From Methanococcus maripaludis C5 (GTDB taxonomy: Archaea > AGJL01 > Methanococci > Methanococcales > Methanococcaceae): a stretch of 64,000 nucleotides of DNA. The notes beneath the pieces are model-generated. The model ran no database searches. It was not told the origin of the DNA and saw nothing but the letters and a program-made list of their open reading frames with translations. Location of the stretch: positions 1,612,001 through 1,676,000 of the forward strand of contig NC_009135.1 of NCBI RefSeq assembly GCF_000016125.1, written 5' to 3'. Of the stretch, positions 26,581-36,000 are shown one piece after another (the first letter of the stretch is position 1; each line of letters begins with the position of its first letter). The translations under genes were made by a program, and so were the position numbers.

Positions 26581-27399
26581 TTATAGTCTTACGGAAATAT
26601 TGTTTTTTTCAATTTCTTTCTTTAAATCATTAACTGTACATTCCCTGTAGTGTAAAATACTTGCCATCAATGCAGCATCTGCTTTTCCATCTTTAAATGC
26701 ATCAACAACGTGTTTGGAATTACCACAACCTCCGCTTGCAATAATTGGAAGGTTTGTATTTTTAGATATTGATTTCGTCAATACTAAATCGTACCCGTCT
26801 TTTGTGCCGTCTGCATCCATACTAGTTAAAAGAATTTCTCCAGCACCTAAATTTTCAACCTTTTTAGCCCATTCTATTGCATCGATACCAGTTCCTTCCC
26901 TCCCACCATAGATATAGACTTCAAACCAGCAGGAACCAAGTTCTGTTTCAAAGACGTTCTTATCTTTTAAATTTTCGTCCTGAATATCTGTTATATAGTT
27001 TCTTTTTACATCCATTGCAACAACAACACACTGAGTTCCAAAAATTTCAGAAGCTTCTTTTATCAGTTCTGGAGTTTTTACTGCAGAGGTATTTATGGAG
27101 ATTTTATCAGCACCAGCTCTTAAGATCTTTCTAAAGTCATCAACAGTTTTTATTCCTCCACCAACTGTTAGTGGGATAAATACTTGTTCAGCTGTTCTTT
27201 TCACAACATCAATAATAATATCTCTTTTTTCAAATGATGCAGTAATATCTAAAAATACAAGCTCATCAGCACCCTGTTCATTGTAAATTTTGGATAGTTC
27301 AACGGGATCTCCAGCATCCCGTAACTCTACAAAATTTGTTCCTTTAACAACTCTGCCTTCTTTAATATCGAGGCAGGGAATAATTCTTTTAGTAAGCAT
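26581..27399 (-). CDS. hisF: Imidazole glycerol phosphate synthase subunit HisF
   Basis: 272 residues, a (beta/alpha)8 barrel that cyclises the histidine intermediate using ammonia from HisH and releases AICAR. Catalytic Asp residues are visible in '[16 protein letters not shown]' near residue 11 and '[15 protein letters not shown]' near residue 145; the phosphate sites are '[12 protein letters not shown]' and '[12 protein letters not shown]'. The start at 27399 follows GGTGA; an upstream in-frame ATG at 27453 would overlap the neighbouring gene and lacks such a site. The protein carries a longer loop around residues 128-150 than bacterial HisF. hisH is not adjacent. Confidence 0.96.
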   Translation of the reverse strand: MLTKRIIPCLDIKEGRVVKGTNFVELRDAGDPVELSKIYNEQGADELVFLDITASFEKRDIIIDVVKRTAEQVFIPLTVGGGIKTVDDFRKILRAGADKISINTSAVKTPELIKEASEIFGTQCVVVAMDVKRNYITDIQDENLKDKNVFETELGSCWFEVYIYGGREGTGIDAIEWAKKVENLGAGEILLTSMDADGTKDGYDLVLTKSISKNTNLPIIASGGCGNSKHVVDAFKDGKADAALMASILHYRECTVNDLKKEIEKNNISVRL

Positions 27400-27430
27400 A
27401 AATTCACCAAAAAAGTAATAAATTGATTTT

Positions 27431-28225
27431 TTAAAATTCTTCGTTTTCTTCAACTTCTTCTCTCTTTTTAGAAGTCATATCTTTTAATTCTTTTGCTACT
27501 TTTAAAGCCCTAACTGCGGCAAGGTCTTTTTTAATATAAACTTCAGCAAGGTCTTCTGCCAAATAACTTAATTCTTTACTGAATTTTGACTTCATCTGAA
27601 CTGCAGGAACGTTTTCCATCCATTGGGTTTCCACTTTTTTATCATAAGGTAATATTGCAATAATGTCATCAAGTGCTTCGTCAAAGTCTACCGTATCTTT
27701 GAATTTGTTTACGATAACACCAATACAATCAATATCTATTGCGTAAAGAAGTTCTTTCGTCTTCATTGTGTTTGCGATTCCAGGAATACTGTCTTCTGCA
27801 ACTACTATCATTTTATTTACTACCTTTTCTTCTAAATTTAATGAGGAAAATAATAAATTTCCTTCAGTAATATTTGGAGGTAAATCTAGAAGAACAATAT
27901 CGTAGTTATCGTTCAAAACTCTTATTAATTCAAGCATTCTTTTTTGATTTATTTCTGTGTTGAACGAATTTGGTGTAGAATCTGCAACGATTACCGAAAG
28001 GTCATCAAACTGGTGAATAATATCGTTTAAAGCACTCGTTCCAGAAAGGTAAGAATTTAGTGTGTGTGGACTGTCTTCAAATCCAAATAACAATGCCCCG
28101 CATCCTGCGTAAATGTCGCAATCTACATAGACCGTTTTTGTTTTATCGCTTAGATAATAACCAATATTTGCAGCAATGGTCGTTTTTCCAGTTCCGCCTT
28201 GTATATTATAAAATCCCAATCTCAT
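27431..28225 (-). CDS. MinD/ParA-like ATPase with altered signature lysine
   Basis: 264 residues. The P-loop is '[19 protein letters not shown]' at residue 7 onwards, switch I is around '[18 protein letters not shown]' and switch II is '[10 protein letters not shown]'. MinD/ParA proteins use ATP-driven dimerisation to position cargo on membranes, DNA or cell poles. The family's signature lysine (KGGxGKT) is Gln here (Q9), while the catalytic P-loop Lys14 is kept. The last 50 residues are helical and highly charged with no clear membrane-targeting helix. It follows the 596-residue secreted protein gene after 11 bp and precedes hisF by 31 bp. Cargo unknown. Confidence 0.85.
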   Translation of the reverse strand: MRLGFYNIQGGTGKTTIAANIGYYLSDKTKTVYVDCDIYAGCGALLFGFEDSPHTLNSYLSGTSALNDIIHQFDDLSVIVADSTPNSFNTEINQKRMLELIRVLNDNYDIVLLDLPPNITEGNLLFSSLNLEEKVVNKMIVVAEDSIPGIANTMKTKELLYAIDIDCIGVIVNKFKDTVDFDEALDDIIAILPYDKKVETQWMENVPAVQMKSKFSKELSYLAEDLAEVYIKKDLAAVRALKVAKELKDMTSKKREEVEENEEF

Positions 28226-28236
28226 ACTACCACGTC

Positions 28237-30027
28237 CTAGCTATTGAGTGAAATTGTATCTGGTGCTTTTGCTATAACCAATTTTCCAGTTGAATCATAC
28301 AACTCTGTCGAAGTACCTGCTATCCGGGTCATATTTTCTCTATAAATCGTTATTTTTGCACTATCGTCTGCATTTACATATACTTTATCGTTTCTGATAA
28401 TGATTTTGCTGGTTCTGTAAGTTTCAGCCCAATCTGCATATTCTTCAAATGAACAGATCCAAGTATTTTCGTCATTTAAATCGTATATTGTATTGGTATC
28501 GTATTCGAATACATCAGCAACGTAAATTCCGTATTCTTCATTGTATGGTTCGATGTATATTTCTTCAATGAAGTGCATTCCGTTTATTTCATTGTTATTT
28601 AATCCAGGAATTTTAATAACTGCAATTCCGTTCATTTTATCGTATCCGATATAGTCCGGGATTACCAAATAATCGATTCCTTCAATATTTAATTTCCATG
28701 TGATATTCTTGTTATCCTTGTTAAAAACGGCATCTAATAGATCTTCATCGCTCGAGAAGAGTAAAAGCCCGTTTGCGCCGCCAGTCATTGCGTAAGCGTA
28801 ATTTTTAACGTACCAGTGTTCAAAGTAGTCATATCTATCGTTAAAATCTGTTTCTTCACTTAGACTAGCAAAATTTCCCTCAACGGACCAGTAATTTCTT
28901 GAAATACTTTCATCATCGTTCCAGTAGTCTTCTCCGTCGTAATGGTAATAGTTGTTTTCAGAACCTGCACCTTCATTCCAGTGTCCCAATCTTTCAGAAC
29001 CACTATATGAAATTGTATCTGGGTAGTAACCTCCAGTAGGGTCGTCCTGAAAAGTTTCTGGTGCTTTATCAACATATATTAATGGATAGTAACTCATCGC
29101 AAGTAAATCCTGAGTATTTGGATAATTTCCGTAATCATTATATTGTATATGTGTGTAAAAATCAGAATATCTCTTTTTAAACCAATAACTGTTTAAAAGA
29201 TCTTCTTTTTCATCATCAGATATGGAAATATCTTTTATTATATCTATATTTTCAGAACCTGTTGAAATATATGTAATTCCAATTCCAAGAAGTTCAGAAA
29301 CTGCTTTAATCCCATTTAATCGTTTGTTAATTGTGGATTCGTCCCTTAAATCAACGGTTATTTTTCGGTCTGCAACAGAAATCGAACTTTCTCCACTTTC
29401 ATCCGGAATAATATTTTGTACAACAATTCCATTAACTACAACCGAATTATGGTTTGAAGGAACTTTGTTAATGTATGCGAAAGTTTCACCTTGACTTGCC
29501 ACATATCTTCCAATAAAATCAATTATTTCCTGGTTTTCGAGATCTATATTGTATGGAATCAATAATTTTCTAGGCTTAATTTCGTAATAGCCATCATCAT
29601 ATATTTTTGAACTGATGGATGCTTCAAATATCGTTTCTTGAGGTGTTTCTTCATTGGGAGTATTGATGTATATATATGCACCATTTTCATCCCGATAAAC
29701 ATAACTTTTGGGAATTACTGAAGAACCCTGCACCAAAAAATCCGAATTTCCAAAGTCAGGTATTCTATTGGCTATTTCTTTAGATTCGACGAGTCCGATG
29801 TATTCTAAAAGCGTTGCTGTTTCGGGAGTCATGGTAAAATCAGTTCCAACGTAGATTACCACAATATTATCCGAATTCAGATAATATTCAAGTTTTTCTA
29901 TGTCTTGTATATTCGAAATATCAACATAGGCAATTGGCGTTGTAGATGCCCACTTGTACGGTATCGCATTTGTGGTTCCCAATAACATAAATGACACAAG
30001 AATCAAGCCAAAAAATCTTAGCTTCAT
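28237..30027 (-). CDS. Large secreted protein, unknown function
   Basis: 596 residues. A classical signal peptide is evident: 'MKLRFFGLILVSFMLLGTTNA' with probable cleavage after residue 21. The mature part is acidic, rich in Tyr, Asp and Asn, and strongly beta-like; residues 330-400 are exceptionally aromatic ('NNYYHYDGEDYWNDDES'). There is no C-terminal membrane anchor or known sorting tail, so it is released or held by the S-layer. Two internal stretches (about 30-60 and 220-260) resemble alpha/beta modules. I do not recognise the family. GGTGAT precedes the ATG. It begins an operon with the MinD-like ATPase and is divergent from another secreted protein. Confidence 0.75.
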   Translation of the reverse strand: MKLRFFGLILVSFMLLGTTNAIPYKWASTTPIAYVDISNIQDIEKLEYYLNSDNIVVIYVGTDFTMTPETATLLEYIGLVESKEIANRIPDFGNSDFLVQGSSVIPKSYVYRDENGAYIYINTPNEETPQETIFEASISSKIYDDGYYEIKPRKLLIPYNIDLENQEIIDFIGRYVASQGETFAYINKVPSNHNSVVVNGIVVQNIIPDESGESSISVADRKITVDLRDESTINKRLNGIKAVSELLGIGITYISTGSENIDIIKDISISDDEKEDLLNSYWFKKRYSDFYTHIQYNDYGNYPNTQDLLAMSYYPLIYVDKAPETFQDDPTGGYYPDTISYSGSERLGHWNEGAGSENNYYHYDGEDYWNDDESISRNYWSVEGNFASLSEETDFNDRYDYFEHWYVKNYAYAMTGGANGLLLFSSDEDLLDAVFNKDNKNITWKLNIEGIDYLVIPDYIGYDKMNGIAVIKIPGLNNNEINGMHFIEEIYIEPYNEEYGIYVADVFEYDTNTIYDLNDENTWICSFEEYADWAETYRTSKIIIRNDKVYVNADDSAKITIYRENMTRIAGTSTELYDSTGKLVIAKAPDTISLNS

Positions 30028-30041
30028 TAAATCACCGCAGT

Positions 30042-30056
30042 ATTGTTAATAACAAT
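30042..30056. promoter_or_regulatory. 15-bp palindrome between divergent secreted-protein genes
   Basis: ATTGTTAATAACAAT has perfect 7-bp arms around one base. It lies 15 bases upstream of the 596-residue gene start, close to the transcription start predicted from the TATA-like TATTAATAA about 25 bases further upstream on that strand. A repressor site is a fair inference. Confidence 0.4.
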
Positions 30057-30202
30057 TACGTATTATGTTTACAGTTATTAATATAATTTCACTACTCGAA
30101 CCTACATAAACAAGTACACAAAAATTATTTTAAAATTAATCGGCAAATTCAATAAAAATAATGTTTCACAGACTATTTCGAAATTACCGTTTCAGGGGTA
30201 TC

Positions 30203-32851
30203 ATGCAAAAAGTAGCAATATTATTGTTTATTTTAGTGTCTACTGTATCTATGAACTATGCAGCAGATTCGGACGGAATTGAAATATATAAAATATGGGC
30301 TACAGGAGATAGTACCAACTCTCAAAAAATTTACTTAGATTTAAATAACCCTTCATTAAACATCGGTCTCGTAAATACCGGCCCCTATCAAAAAAATATA
30401 AAAGTTGAAGCTAAATGCGAGGATGAAACCTGGGAATCGCCAATAATTTCACTTTCGCCAAATTCTCATTCTGAAAAAATTGTGGAATTAAGAATTAAAT
30501 TTACAGAAATTGGTGAACATACTGTAGATATTTCATTGACTGACGAATACGGAAAAAGCGTTGGATCACAAAGTGTTCGTGTGAACGTTATAAGTCCAAT
30601 CGACGTGAAAAATATAACCTGTCAGGAAAGTTTCATTTCCGGAACAAAGTCAAATTTAGAAATTGTAAATGATAATTGGTATACTGTAACCTTAAAAAGC
30701 AATGCAAAAGCTCAATCCGATTACGAAGTGAAAACTTGGATATATGTGGTTTCTAAAGGTTATTCTGGAGATCCGACTGAGGAGGGCACGTCAGGAAATA
30801 TTAACATATTATATGACGGTCAAGAAAATGCAAAAACTGTATATGTTCCTTATCATTCTGAAGTGGAATTATCTTTTAAAATTCCAGAAATTATCTCTGA
30901 AGACGAAGATTTTAAACTACAAGTTCATACTGAGGTTATGGGATTACACGATTATACTGATGGAATCGAAGAAACTACTCTGGTAAATTCGGGCGGAAGT
31001 ATATCTTACACGTACAAAAAAACAGTTAAAGAATTTAAATTTCCGATTGGTTTTGTAAGCTTTTCTGAATTTAAAGATTTGAATGGCACCAGTGAAGATT
31101 ATGTAAGTGAATTTTATAAAAATTCAAAAATTTATGATGAAAAAGTTGAATCCTACCTAAACGATAGAATTGTAAATGAAAACGTCCTTCCAAGAGCATA
31201 TGTTGAAGAAGACCCATTTATTTCAATTTTAAGAATTGAAGTAAACAATAGATTCGATAAAAAATTAGATGCAAACATGGTATTGCAAAGTCATAATGGT
31301 TACAATGTAACCAAAACGATCAAAATCGATCCAGAGGAATCGAAAACAATCTATATGCCTTATTTTACAAAATTAAATGATGAAAATGACTTTGATATTT
31401 TTTTATATTCTAATTCCCACTATATTTACACTCTGGAGAAGAGTTTGAATATAGATCCGGAGATTGTTACTCCTGTTGTTTTTTACAATATTTCTCTTCC
31501 AAATGATGAATTGGTTAGTACGAAAAGTGATCTTTCTGCAAACGTTTTAGTTGGAAAGAATTATACTGCGTATGTTTCATTAAAAAATAATTACAATCGT
31601 ACATTAACCGGAAAACTTTATGTTGGAGAACATTATGCTAGCGATGATATTTATGAATCAGATGTTTTTGAATCAAGTGAGCCAATAACGTTTAAACTCG
31701 GTCCAAAAGAAGTAATATCTTATCCAATAACTTTAAAATTTAATAAAGAACTTAATGGTCCAATCGAGTTTGTATACGAGGTTCAGGGGCCCCCAAACAA
31801 CGAAGATAGTGATATTTCTGGACACAGTACATTCTGCCATGTAAACGCATACAATGCATTGGATATCCGTAGGGTCGAATACAATAATACGATATTACCA
31901 AAAATTGCAACACTAAATGAAAATAGTAATGTGTTTGCGGAATACCCCATTGCAGGTTTTAACAATTCATGCATGGTGTCAGTTGAAAGTTGTATTCCTA
32001 AAGATATTGCCTATAAAATGTGGGTAGACGTTTATGATTCAAATGGGGAGTTAAAAGCAATTTCAAATGAAAAAATTGTGGTAGTTAAGTCTAAAAATGT
32101 ACAAGAAATTAATTTTGAAATGTTCTTTGAAGAGGGATTTTTAGGGTATACATTATTCCATGCAATTCCATTATCTGATTTTGAAAATGTGGAAATATTG
32201 TATACTGAAGGGTCGGGAACAGTTTCAAAGGCAATAGATCCAACTGCGCCGATTGGCAGGTACTCCAAAATCGATTTAATGGGTCGAGTTCCAACGAGCA
32301 CGACGGAAGTAACCGAAATCGTGGCCCCTATAAAAATCGAAGACATGACCTATTCAGAAAATAATTTGGACATGATTATCTCTTCAGGTCTTTCAAGCAT
32401 TTATCCTGTTAATTTATCTTATTATTATAGAGTTACAATTTCAACTAATAACGAAACTATATATAAAAGTCCAACCTATAAGGACATAATTCATTCTACA
32501 GAGTCGAAACCATTGAAAATTAAACTGGGTGATGTTGATGGGGAAAATTACAATATAGTCTTTGAGGTAGAAATTCCTGATTTTGCAAAGGAATCAGGAA
32601 AATACTATCCAATGACTCTTAAAAAATCATTAAATATTTACAATAATCAAGAAATAACTTTCGAAGAAACCACAGCTGAAGATTCCGAAGTTAAAACTGA
32701 AGAAGTGGCTGAAGAAATCACTGAAGCAAGTTCTAACTCGGATGATCAATCCAATAATATAAATGAGGATAGTGGTATTATCGGGAGCATAATGGACAAG
32801 TTAGGTAGTTTCGCTTCCAAAATCCCTATTATAAAAAACTTAATACACTAA
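30203..32851 (+). CDS. Large secreted beta-rich protein, unknown function
   Basis: 882 residues. The ATG at 30203 follows GGGGT and yields an N-terminal signal 'MQKVAILLFILVSTVSMNYA'; an ATG at 30161 would put a basic stretch before it. The mature protein looks like a chain of Ig-like or CARDB-like beta domains ('NPSLNIGLVNTGPYQKNIKV', 'VSLKNNYNRTLTGKLYVGE'), common in methanogen cell-surface proteins. Many N-x-S/T sites fit glycosylation. After an acidic linker (about residues 820-855) comes a short amphipathic C-terminal helix 'IMDKLGSFASKIPIIKNLIH' with no membrane span. Divergent from the other secreted protein gene. Confidence 0.72.
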   Translation: MQKVAILLFILVSTVSMNYAADSDGIEIYKIWATGDSTNSQKIYLDLNNPSLNIGLVNTGPYQKNIKVEAKCEDETWESPIISLSPNSHSEKIVELRIKFTEIGEHTVDISLTDEYGKSVGSQSVRVNVISPIDVKNITCQESFISGTKSNLEIVNDNWYTVTLKSNAKAQSDYEVKTWIYVVSKGYSGDPTEEGTSGNINILYDGQENAKTVYVPYHSEVELSFKIPEIISEDEDFKLQVHTEVMGLHDYTDGIEETTLVNSGGSISYTYKKTVKEFKFPIGFVSFSEFKDLNGTSEDYVSEFYKNSKIYDEKVESYLNDRIVNENVLPRAYVEEDPFISILRIEVNNRFDKKLDANMVLQSHNGYNVTKTIKIDPEESKTIYMPYFTKLNDENDFDIFLYSNSHYIYTLEKSLNIDPEIVTPVVFYNISLPNDELVSTKSDLSANVLVGKNYTAYVSLKNNYNRTLTGKLYVGEHYASDDIYESDVFESSEPITFKLGPKEVISYPITLKFNKELNGPIEFVYEVQGPPNNEDSDISGHSTFCHVNAYNALDIRRVEYNNTILPKIATLNENSNVFAEYPIAGFNNSCMVSVESCIPKDIAYKMWVDVYDSNGELKAISNEKIVVVKSKNVQEINFEMFFEEGFLGYTLFHAIPLSDFENVEILYTEGSGTVSKAIDPTAPIGRYSKIDLMGRVPTSTTEVTEIVAPIKIEDMTYSENNLDMIISSGLSSIYPVNLSYYYRVTISTNNETIYKSPTYKDIIHSTESKPLKIKLGDVDGENYNIVFEVEIPDFAKESGKYYPMTLKKSLNIYNNQEITFEETTAEDSEVKTEEVAEEITEASSNSDDQSNNINEDSGIIGSIMDKLGSFASKIPIIKNLIH

Positions 32852-32942
32852 AAAATCTTATCGGCGGTATTAAGCTATTGGTGGCTAACCATATAAATAT
32901 CGTAAATACCACCAAGTAAATTATTACCCCTATAATCCCCAG

Positions 32943-32962
32943 CATTAAGAACATTCTTAATG
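32943..32962. promoter_or_regulatory. 20-bp inverted repeat upstream of winged-helix regulator
   Basis: CATTAAGAA and TTCTTAATG are perfect 9-bp arms around two bases. The site lies 45 bases before the regulator's start and about 45 bases after a TATA-like ATATAAATA (32891-32899). It suits autoregulation by the winged-helix protein encoded next. Confidence 0.5.
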
Positions 32963-33007
32963 ACTAAAGATTTAATGTTAATAATCCTATCCCCCGAGGT
33001 GTCTTTT

Positions 33008-33340
33008 TTGGGATCAGAAGACATGATGTTTATAAATCCAACGATAATAAGATCTCTAAACAAGAGCAAGCTAAGAAAAAAAATCGTGTATTTCTTATAT
33101 GATATACACCCACACGGTACTTACCTTTCAGAACTTTCTCGAAGGGTAAAATCTGACCCAAGCAATGTTTTGGGATGTTTAAAAGGAATGGGAAATCGAT
33201 ATAATGGCAGTTCATCATTAATTGAACTTGGACTTGTAAATTGCGATGGAAAAGAAGGAATGAAGATATATCAAATGACCGCTTACGGAAAGAACGTAGT
33301 TGAATATCTTAAAGACTACGATTCTGCCGACAACTGGTGA
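33008..33340 (+). CDS. Winged-helix DNA-binding protein
   Basis: 110 residues. Residues about 25-95 form a winged helix: 'KLRKKIVYFLYDIHPHGTYL', then the recognition-helix region 'SELSRRVKSDPSNVLGCLKG', then a wing ending 'KIYQMTAYGKNVVEYL'. This arrangement is common in small archaeal regulators. I favour a TTG start at 33008 because GAGGTG lies six bases upstream; the ATG codons at 33023 and 33026 have no good site. A 20-bp inverted repeat lies upstream. The stop is followed after 4 bp by a methyltransferase gene, so the regulator leads the cluster ending with the roadblock protein. Confidence 0.75.
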   Translation: MGSEDMMFINPTIIRSLNKSKLRKKIVYFLYDIHPHGTYLSELSRRVKSDPSNVLGCLKGMGNRYNGSSSLIELGLVNCDGKEGMKIYQMTAYGKNVVEYLKDYDSADNW

Positions 33341-33344
33341 AATC

Positions 33345-34427
33345 ATGGTCTTTAACGTAAACAGTTCAGGCAACAAATCCCGGGTGATGTCAGGTATGGT
33401 TTCCGAAAATGGCATTTTAAAATACAATCCAAATTTCAGCGAAGCTGATCTAAGTAGTTTAACAAAAAAAGTAGATTCGTTAAATTATACTGTTGAATAT
33501 ATAAACAATGAATTAATGGGAACATTTTTCAGGCAAGGGCTTAAATTTGGAATATTTAAAGCTATCGAGGATTTTAGGCCTACAATTTCAGATTTAATGG
33601 CGATTTTGGGATACCCCAATAAAGTTTTCGTAGAAAAATATATAAAAACAGGTTTAAGTTTAAATTTACTTGAATTAACTGAAGAAGGGCGATTAGAATT
33701 AAATTCTAAGTTTATGTATTCTTCAATACATCCTGAATACAATAGGATTATTTCAGATCATGTTTCAAAATACGACTTTATGGCAGGACTCGTGCAATAT
33801 GCATTTATAGGTTATGATCATCCAGAAATTCTTTTGAACTTCAAAAAAGATGCAGATATCTGGGACATGATGCTAAATACGAACTACATGAAAACATGTA
33901 GGGAAGTAGTTTTTGAATATCTGGGTGTAAAGAATGGAGATACTGTTCTTGAAGTAGGTTGTGGTTCAAGGTCTCCAGTTTATTTTGCATCGAAAGTAGC
34001 TCCAAATGGGGCATATACTGGAGTAGACATTTCAAAAAAACTCATAAGGGTTGCAGAAGGAAGGTTAAAGAGAAGCGGAGTCGAATGCGTAAACTTAAAA
34101 TCCATGGATTTTTCTGAAACGATTACTAAATACAAGCACGATTACGTGTTATGTATACATACATTAAGTTACGCACATTCCATGAAGTTATTCCTCAAAA
34201 AAATGATGGAATCACTTAGAAAGGGTGGTAAACTCCTAATAATGGAGGAATTTTTTACTGAAAATATCAATACAAATGCAGAACTCTTTGAATTTTACAA
34301 TCACTTAAACAAATACTTCAAAAATTACGTTTCAAGAACAGAAATTCTAAAAGAAATCGAAATGCTCGGATATGATTTTAAGTATGAACTTCTTGGAAAT
34401 AACTGTATCGTAGTCGAAAGGATTTAA
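33345..34427 (+). CDS. SAM-dependent methyltransferase with winged-helix-like N domain
   Basis: 360 residues. The N-terminal half (about 45-150) resembles the dimerisation winged helix of class I O-methyltransferases ('IFKAIEDFRPTISDLMAILG'). The C-terminal half has the Rossmann methyltransferase motif I 'VLEVGCGSRSPVYFASKVAP', 'GAYTGVDISKKLIRVAEGRL' and motif 'KGGKLLIMEEFF'. The substrate is unknown. The start at 33345 follows GGTGA and removes an overlap with the winged-helix gene. It is 50 bp upstream of HmdII, so a role in small-molecule or cofactor methylation linked to HmdII is possible but unproven. Confidence 0.8.
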   Translation: MVFNVNSSGNKSRVMSGMVSENGILKYNPNFSEADLSSLTKKVDSLNYTVEYINNELMGTFFRQGLKFGIFKAIEDFRPTISDLMAILGYPNKVFVEKYIKTGLSLNLLELTEEGRLELNSKFMYSSIHPEYNRIISDHVSKYDFMAGLVQYAFIGYDHPEILLNFKKDADIWDMMLNTNYMKTCREVVFEYLGVKNGDTVLEVGCGSRSPVYFASKVAPNGAYTGVDISKKLIRVAEGRLKRSGVECVNLKSMDFSETITKYKHDYVLCIHTLSYAHSMKLFLKKMMESLRKGGKLLIMEEFFTENINTNAELFEFYNHLNKYFKNYVSRTEILKEIEMLGYDFKYELLGNNCIVVERI

Positions 34428-34477
34428 TAATTAAACTACCTAATTAAATTCGTTTATTTTTTTTAAAAGGTGGTTGA

Positions 34478-35503
34478 ATGAAGGTTACGGTATATGGCGC
34501 AGGTAATCAGGACCTGTATGTTAACCAATTAGATTTACCCGGGGCATATGGTGGAGTTCCCCCATATGGCGGAAGCAGAATGGCTATTGAATTTGCAGAA
34601 GCTGGTCATGATGTTATTTTAGCAGAAATTAACAAATCGATTTTAACCAATGATCAATGGAAAGTCGTCGAAGAATCTGGCGTCAAAGTACTAACCGATG
34701 ATGCAGAAGCCGCAAAAGAAGCAGAAATCGCGATATTTTTTACACCCTTTGGTAAAAAAACCGTGGAAATAGCTAAAAATATTTTACCACACCTTCCACA
34801 AAATGCAATCATTGCAAATACGTGTACAGTTTCCCCTGTTATTTTATACACAATGTTGGAAGTTGAATTAAGAACTAAAAGAAAAGATATTGGTATTACA
34901 TCAATGCATCCTGCAGCAGTTCCGGGAACTCCTCAACACGGACATTATGTAATCAGTTCAAAATCAACAAATGGAACAGAATACGCTTCAGGAGAACAGA
35001 TTGAAAAATGTGTTAAACTTACTGAAAGCATTGGAAAAACCCCTTATCTCGTTCCAGCAGATGTATCTGCAACAGTATCTGATATGGGATCATTATTAAC
35101 TGCAGTTACCCTTTCGGGAGTATTGGATTATTATTCAGTAGGAACAAAAATAATCAAAGCTCCAAAGAAGATGGTAGAACAGCAAATTTTAATGACATTA
35201 CAGACAATGGCATCGCTTGTTGAATCTTCTGGTGTAGATGGTCTTTTAAGAGCATTAAATCCGGAATTAGTTACAAAGTCTGCTTCTTCCATGCATTTAT
35301 TGGAAAAACAAAAAGATTTGGATGCAGCACTTGAAATATTAACTAACTTAGATGGGGAATTGCAAAAAGCATCAACAAGTGCAGAAATAAAGCCAACAAC
35401 GCTTGTTGCAGCACAGTCCTTAGTAAAAGAGCTTGAAACCTTAATTGGTGGTCCAGCAGCTAACGGTGCTATTAAGAGAAGTACAAGAAAACTCTTCCAA
35501 TAA
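34478..35503 (+). CDS. hmdII: Hmd paralogue HmdII
   Basis: 341 residues, matching the HmdII group of methanogen proteins rather than true H2-forming methylene-H4MPT dehydrogenase. The Rossmann start is 'MKVTVYGAGNQDLYVNQLD' and the domain junction has 'ANTCTVSPV', whose Cys corresponds to the iron ligand for the FeGP cofactor in Hmd. The residue aligned to catalytic His14 of Hmd is Tyr14, so dehydrogenase activity is not expected; HmdII is thought to bind the cofactor and methenyl-H4MPT as a sensor or regulator. 'SMHPAAVPGTPQHGHYVI' is also characteristic. GGTGGT precedes the ATG; the GTPase gene begins 11 bp downstream. Confidence 0.88.
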   Translation: MKVTVYGAGNQDLYVNQLDLPGAYGGVPPYGGSRMAIEFAEAGHDVILAEINKSILTNDQWKVVEESGVKVLTDDAEAAKEAEIAIFFTPFGKKTVEIAKNILPHLPQNAIIANTCTVSPVILYTMLEVELRTKRKDIGITSMHPAAVPGTPQHGHYVISSKSTNGTEYASGEQIEKCVKLTESIGKTPYLVPADVSATVSDMGSLLTAVTLSGVLDYYSVGTKIIKAPKKMVEQQILMTLQTMASLVESSGVDGLLRALNPELVTKSASSMHLLEKQKDLDAALEILTNLDGELQKASTSAEIKPTTLVAAQSLVKELETLIGGPAANGAIKRSTRKLFQ

Positions 35504-35513
35504 TGGGATATTA

Positions 35514-35987
35514 ATGGTAAAAGAACTTAAAATAGTGGTAATGGGCTCAGAAGATGTGGGTAAAACCACGCTCATGGAAAAATTAATCAAAAATATTGGC
35601 AAAGTAGAGCATAATGGAACTACTGTAGCGATAGACTATGGTAGAATCGAAATGGGTGATAAAAAATTCCATTTCTTTGGGACTCCAGGTCAGGAACGAT
35701 TTGGATTCATGAGGGAAATTGCAATCGAAGGGGCAGATTATGCTTTTTTAGTTCTTGATGCCACTGTCGGTTTAAGAAAGGTTGATTTAGATATTATTGG
35801 CTTATTAACCAACAAAAATATTCCATTTTCGGTATTCATAAATAAAATGGATTTATGCAATGAATCGAATGCAATTGATATAATAAATAATTTGAACTGT
35901 TTGACAGAAAATTCAAATATCGTTACAGGATCGATCTATCGAAAAGAGGGTTTATCCGAAATAATAGATCAATTGAAAATAATCTAG
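35514..35987 (+). CDS. Small Ras-like GTPase
   Basis: 157 residues with all GTPase motifs: G1 'GSEDVGKTTL', G3 'FFGTPGQERF' and G4 'INKMD'. The G3 'GTPGQERF' resembles Rab and Arf types and the archaeal and bacterial MglA-like GTPases. There is no prenylation or membrane signal. The start at 35514 follows GGGAT; longer in-frame starts lie inside hmdII. The very next gene (13 bp) encodes a roadblock protein, the usual GTPase-activating or scaffold partner of MglA-like proteins. Confidence 0.9.
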   Translation: MVKELKIVVMGSEDVGKTTLMEKLIKNIGKVEHNGTTVAIDYGRIEMGDKKFHFFGTPGQERFGFMREIAIEGADYAFLVLDATVGLRKVDLDIIGLLTNKNIPFSVFINKMDLCNESNAIDIINNLNCLTENSNIVTGSIYRKEGLSEIIDQLKII

Positions 35988-36000
35988 TGGGGTAATAGTT

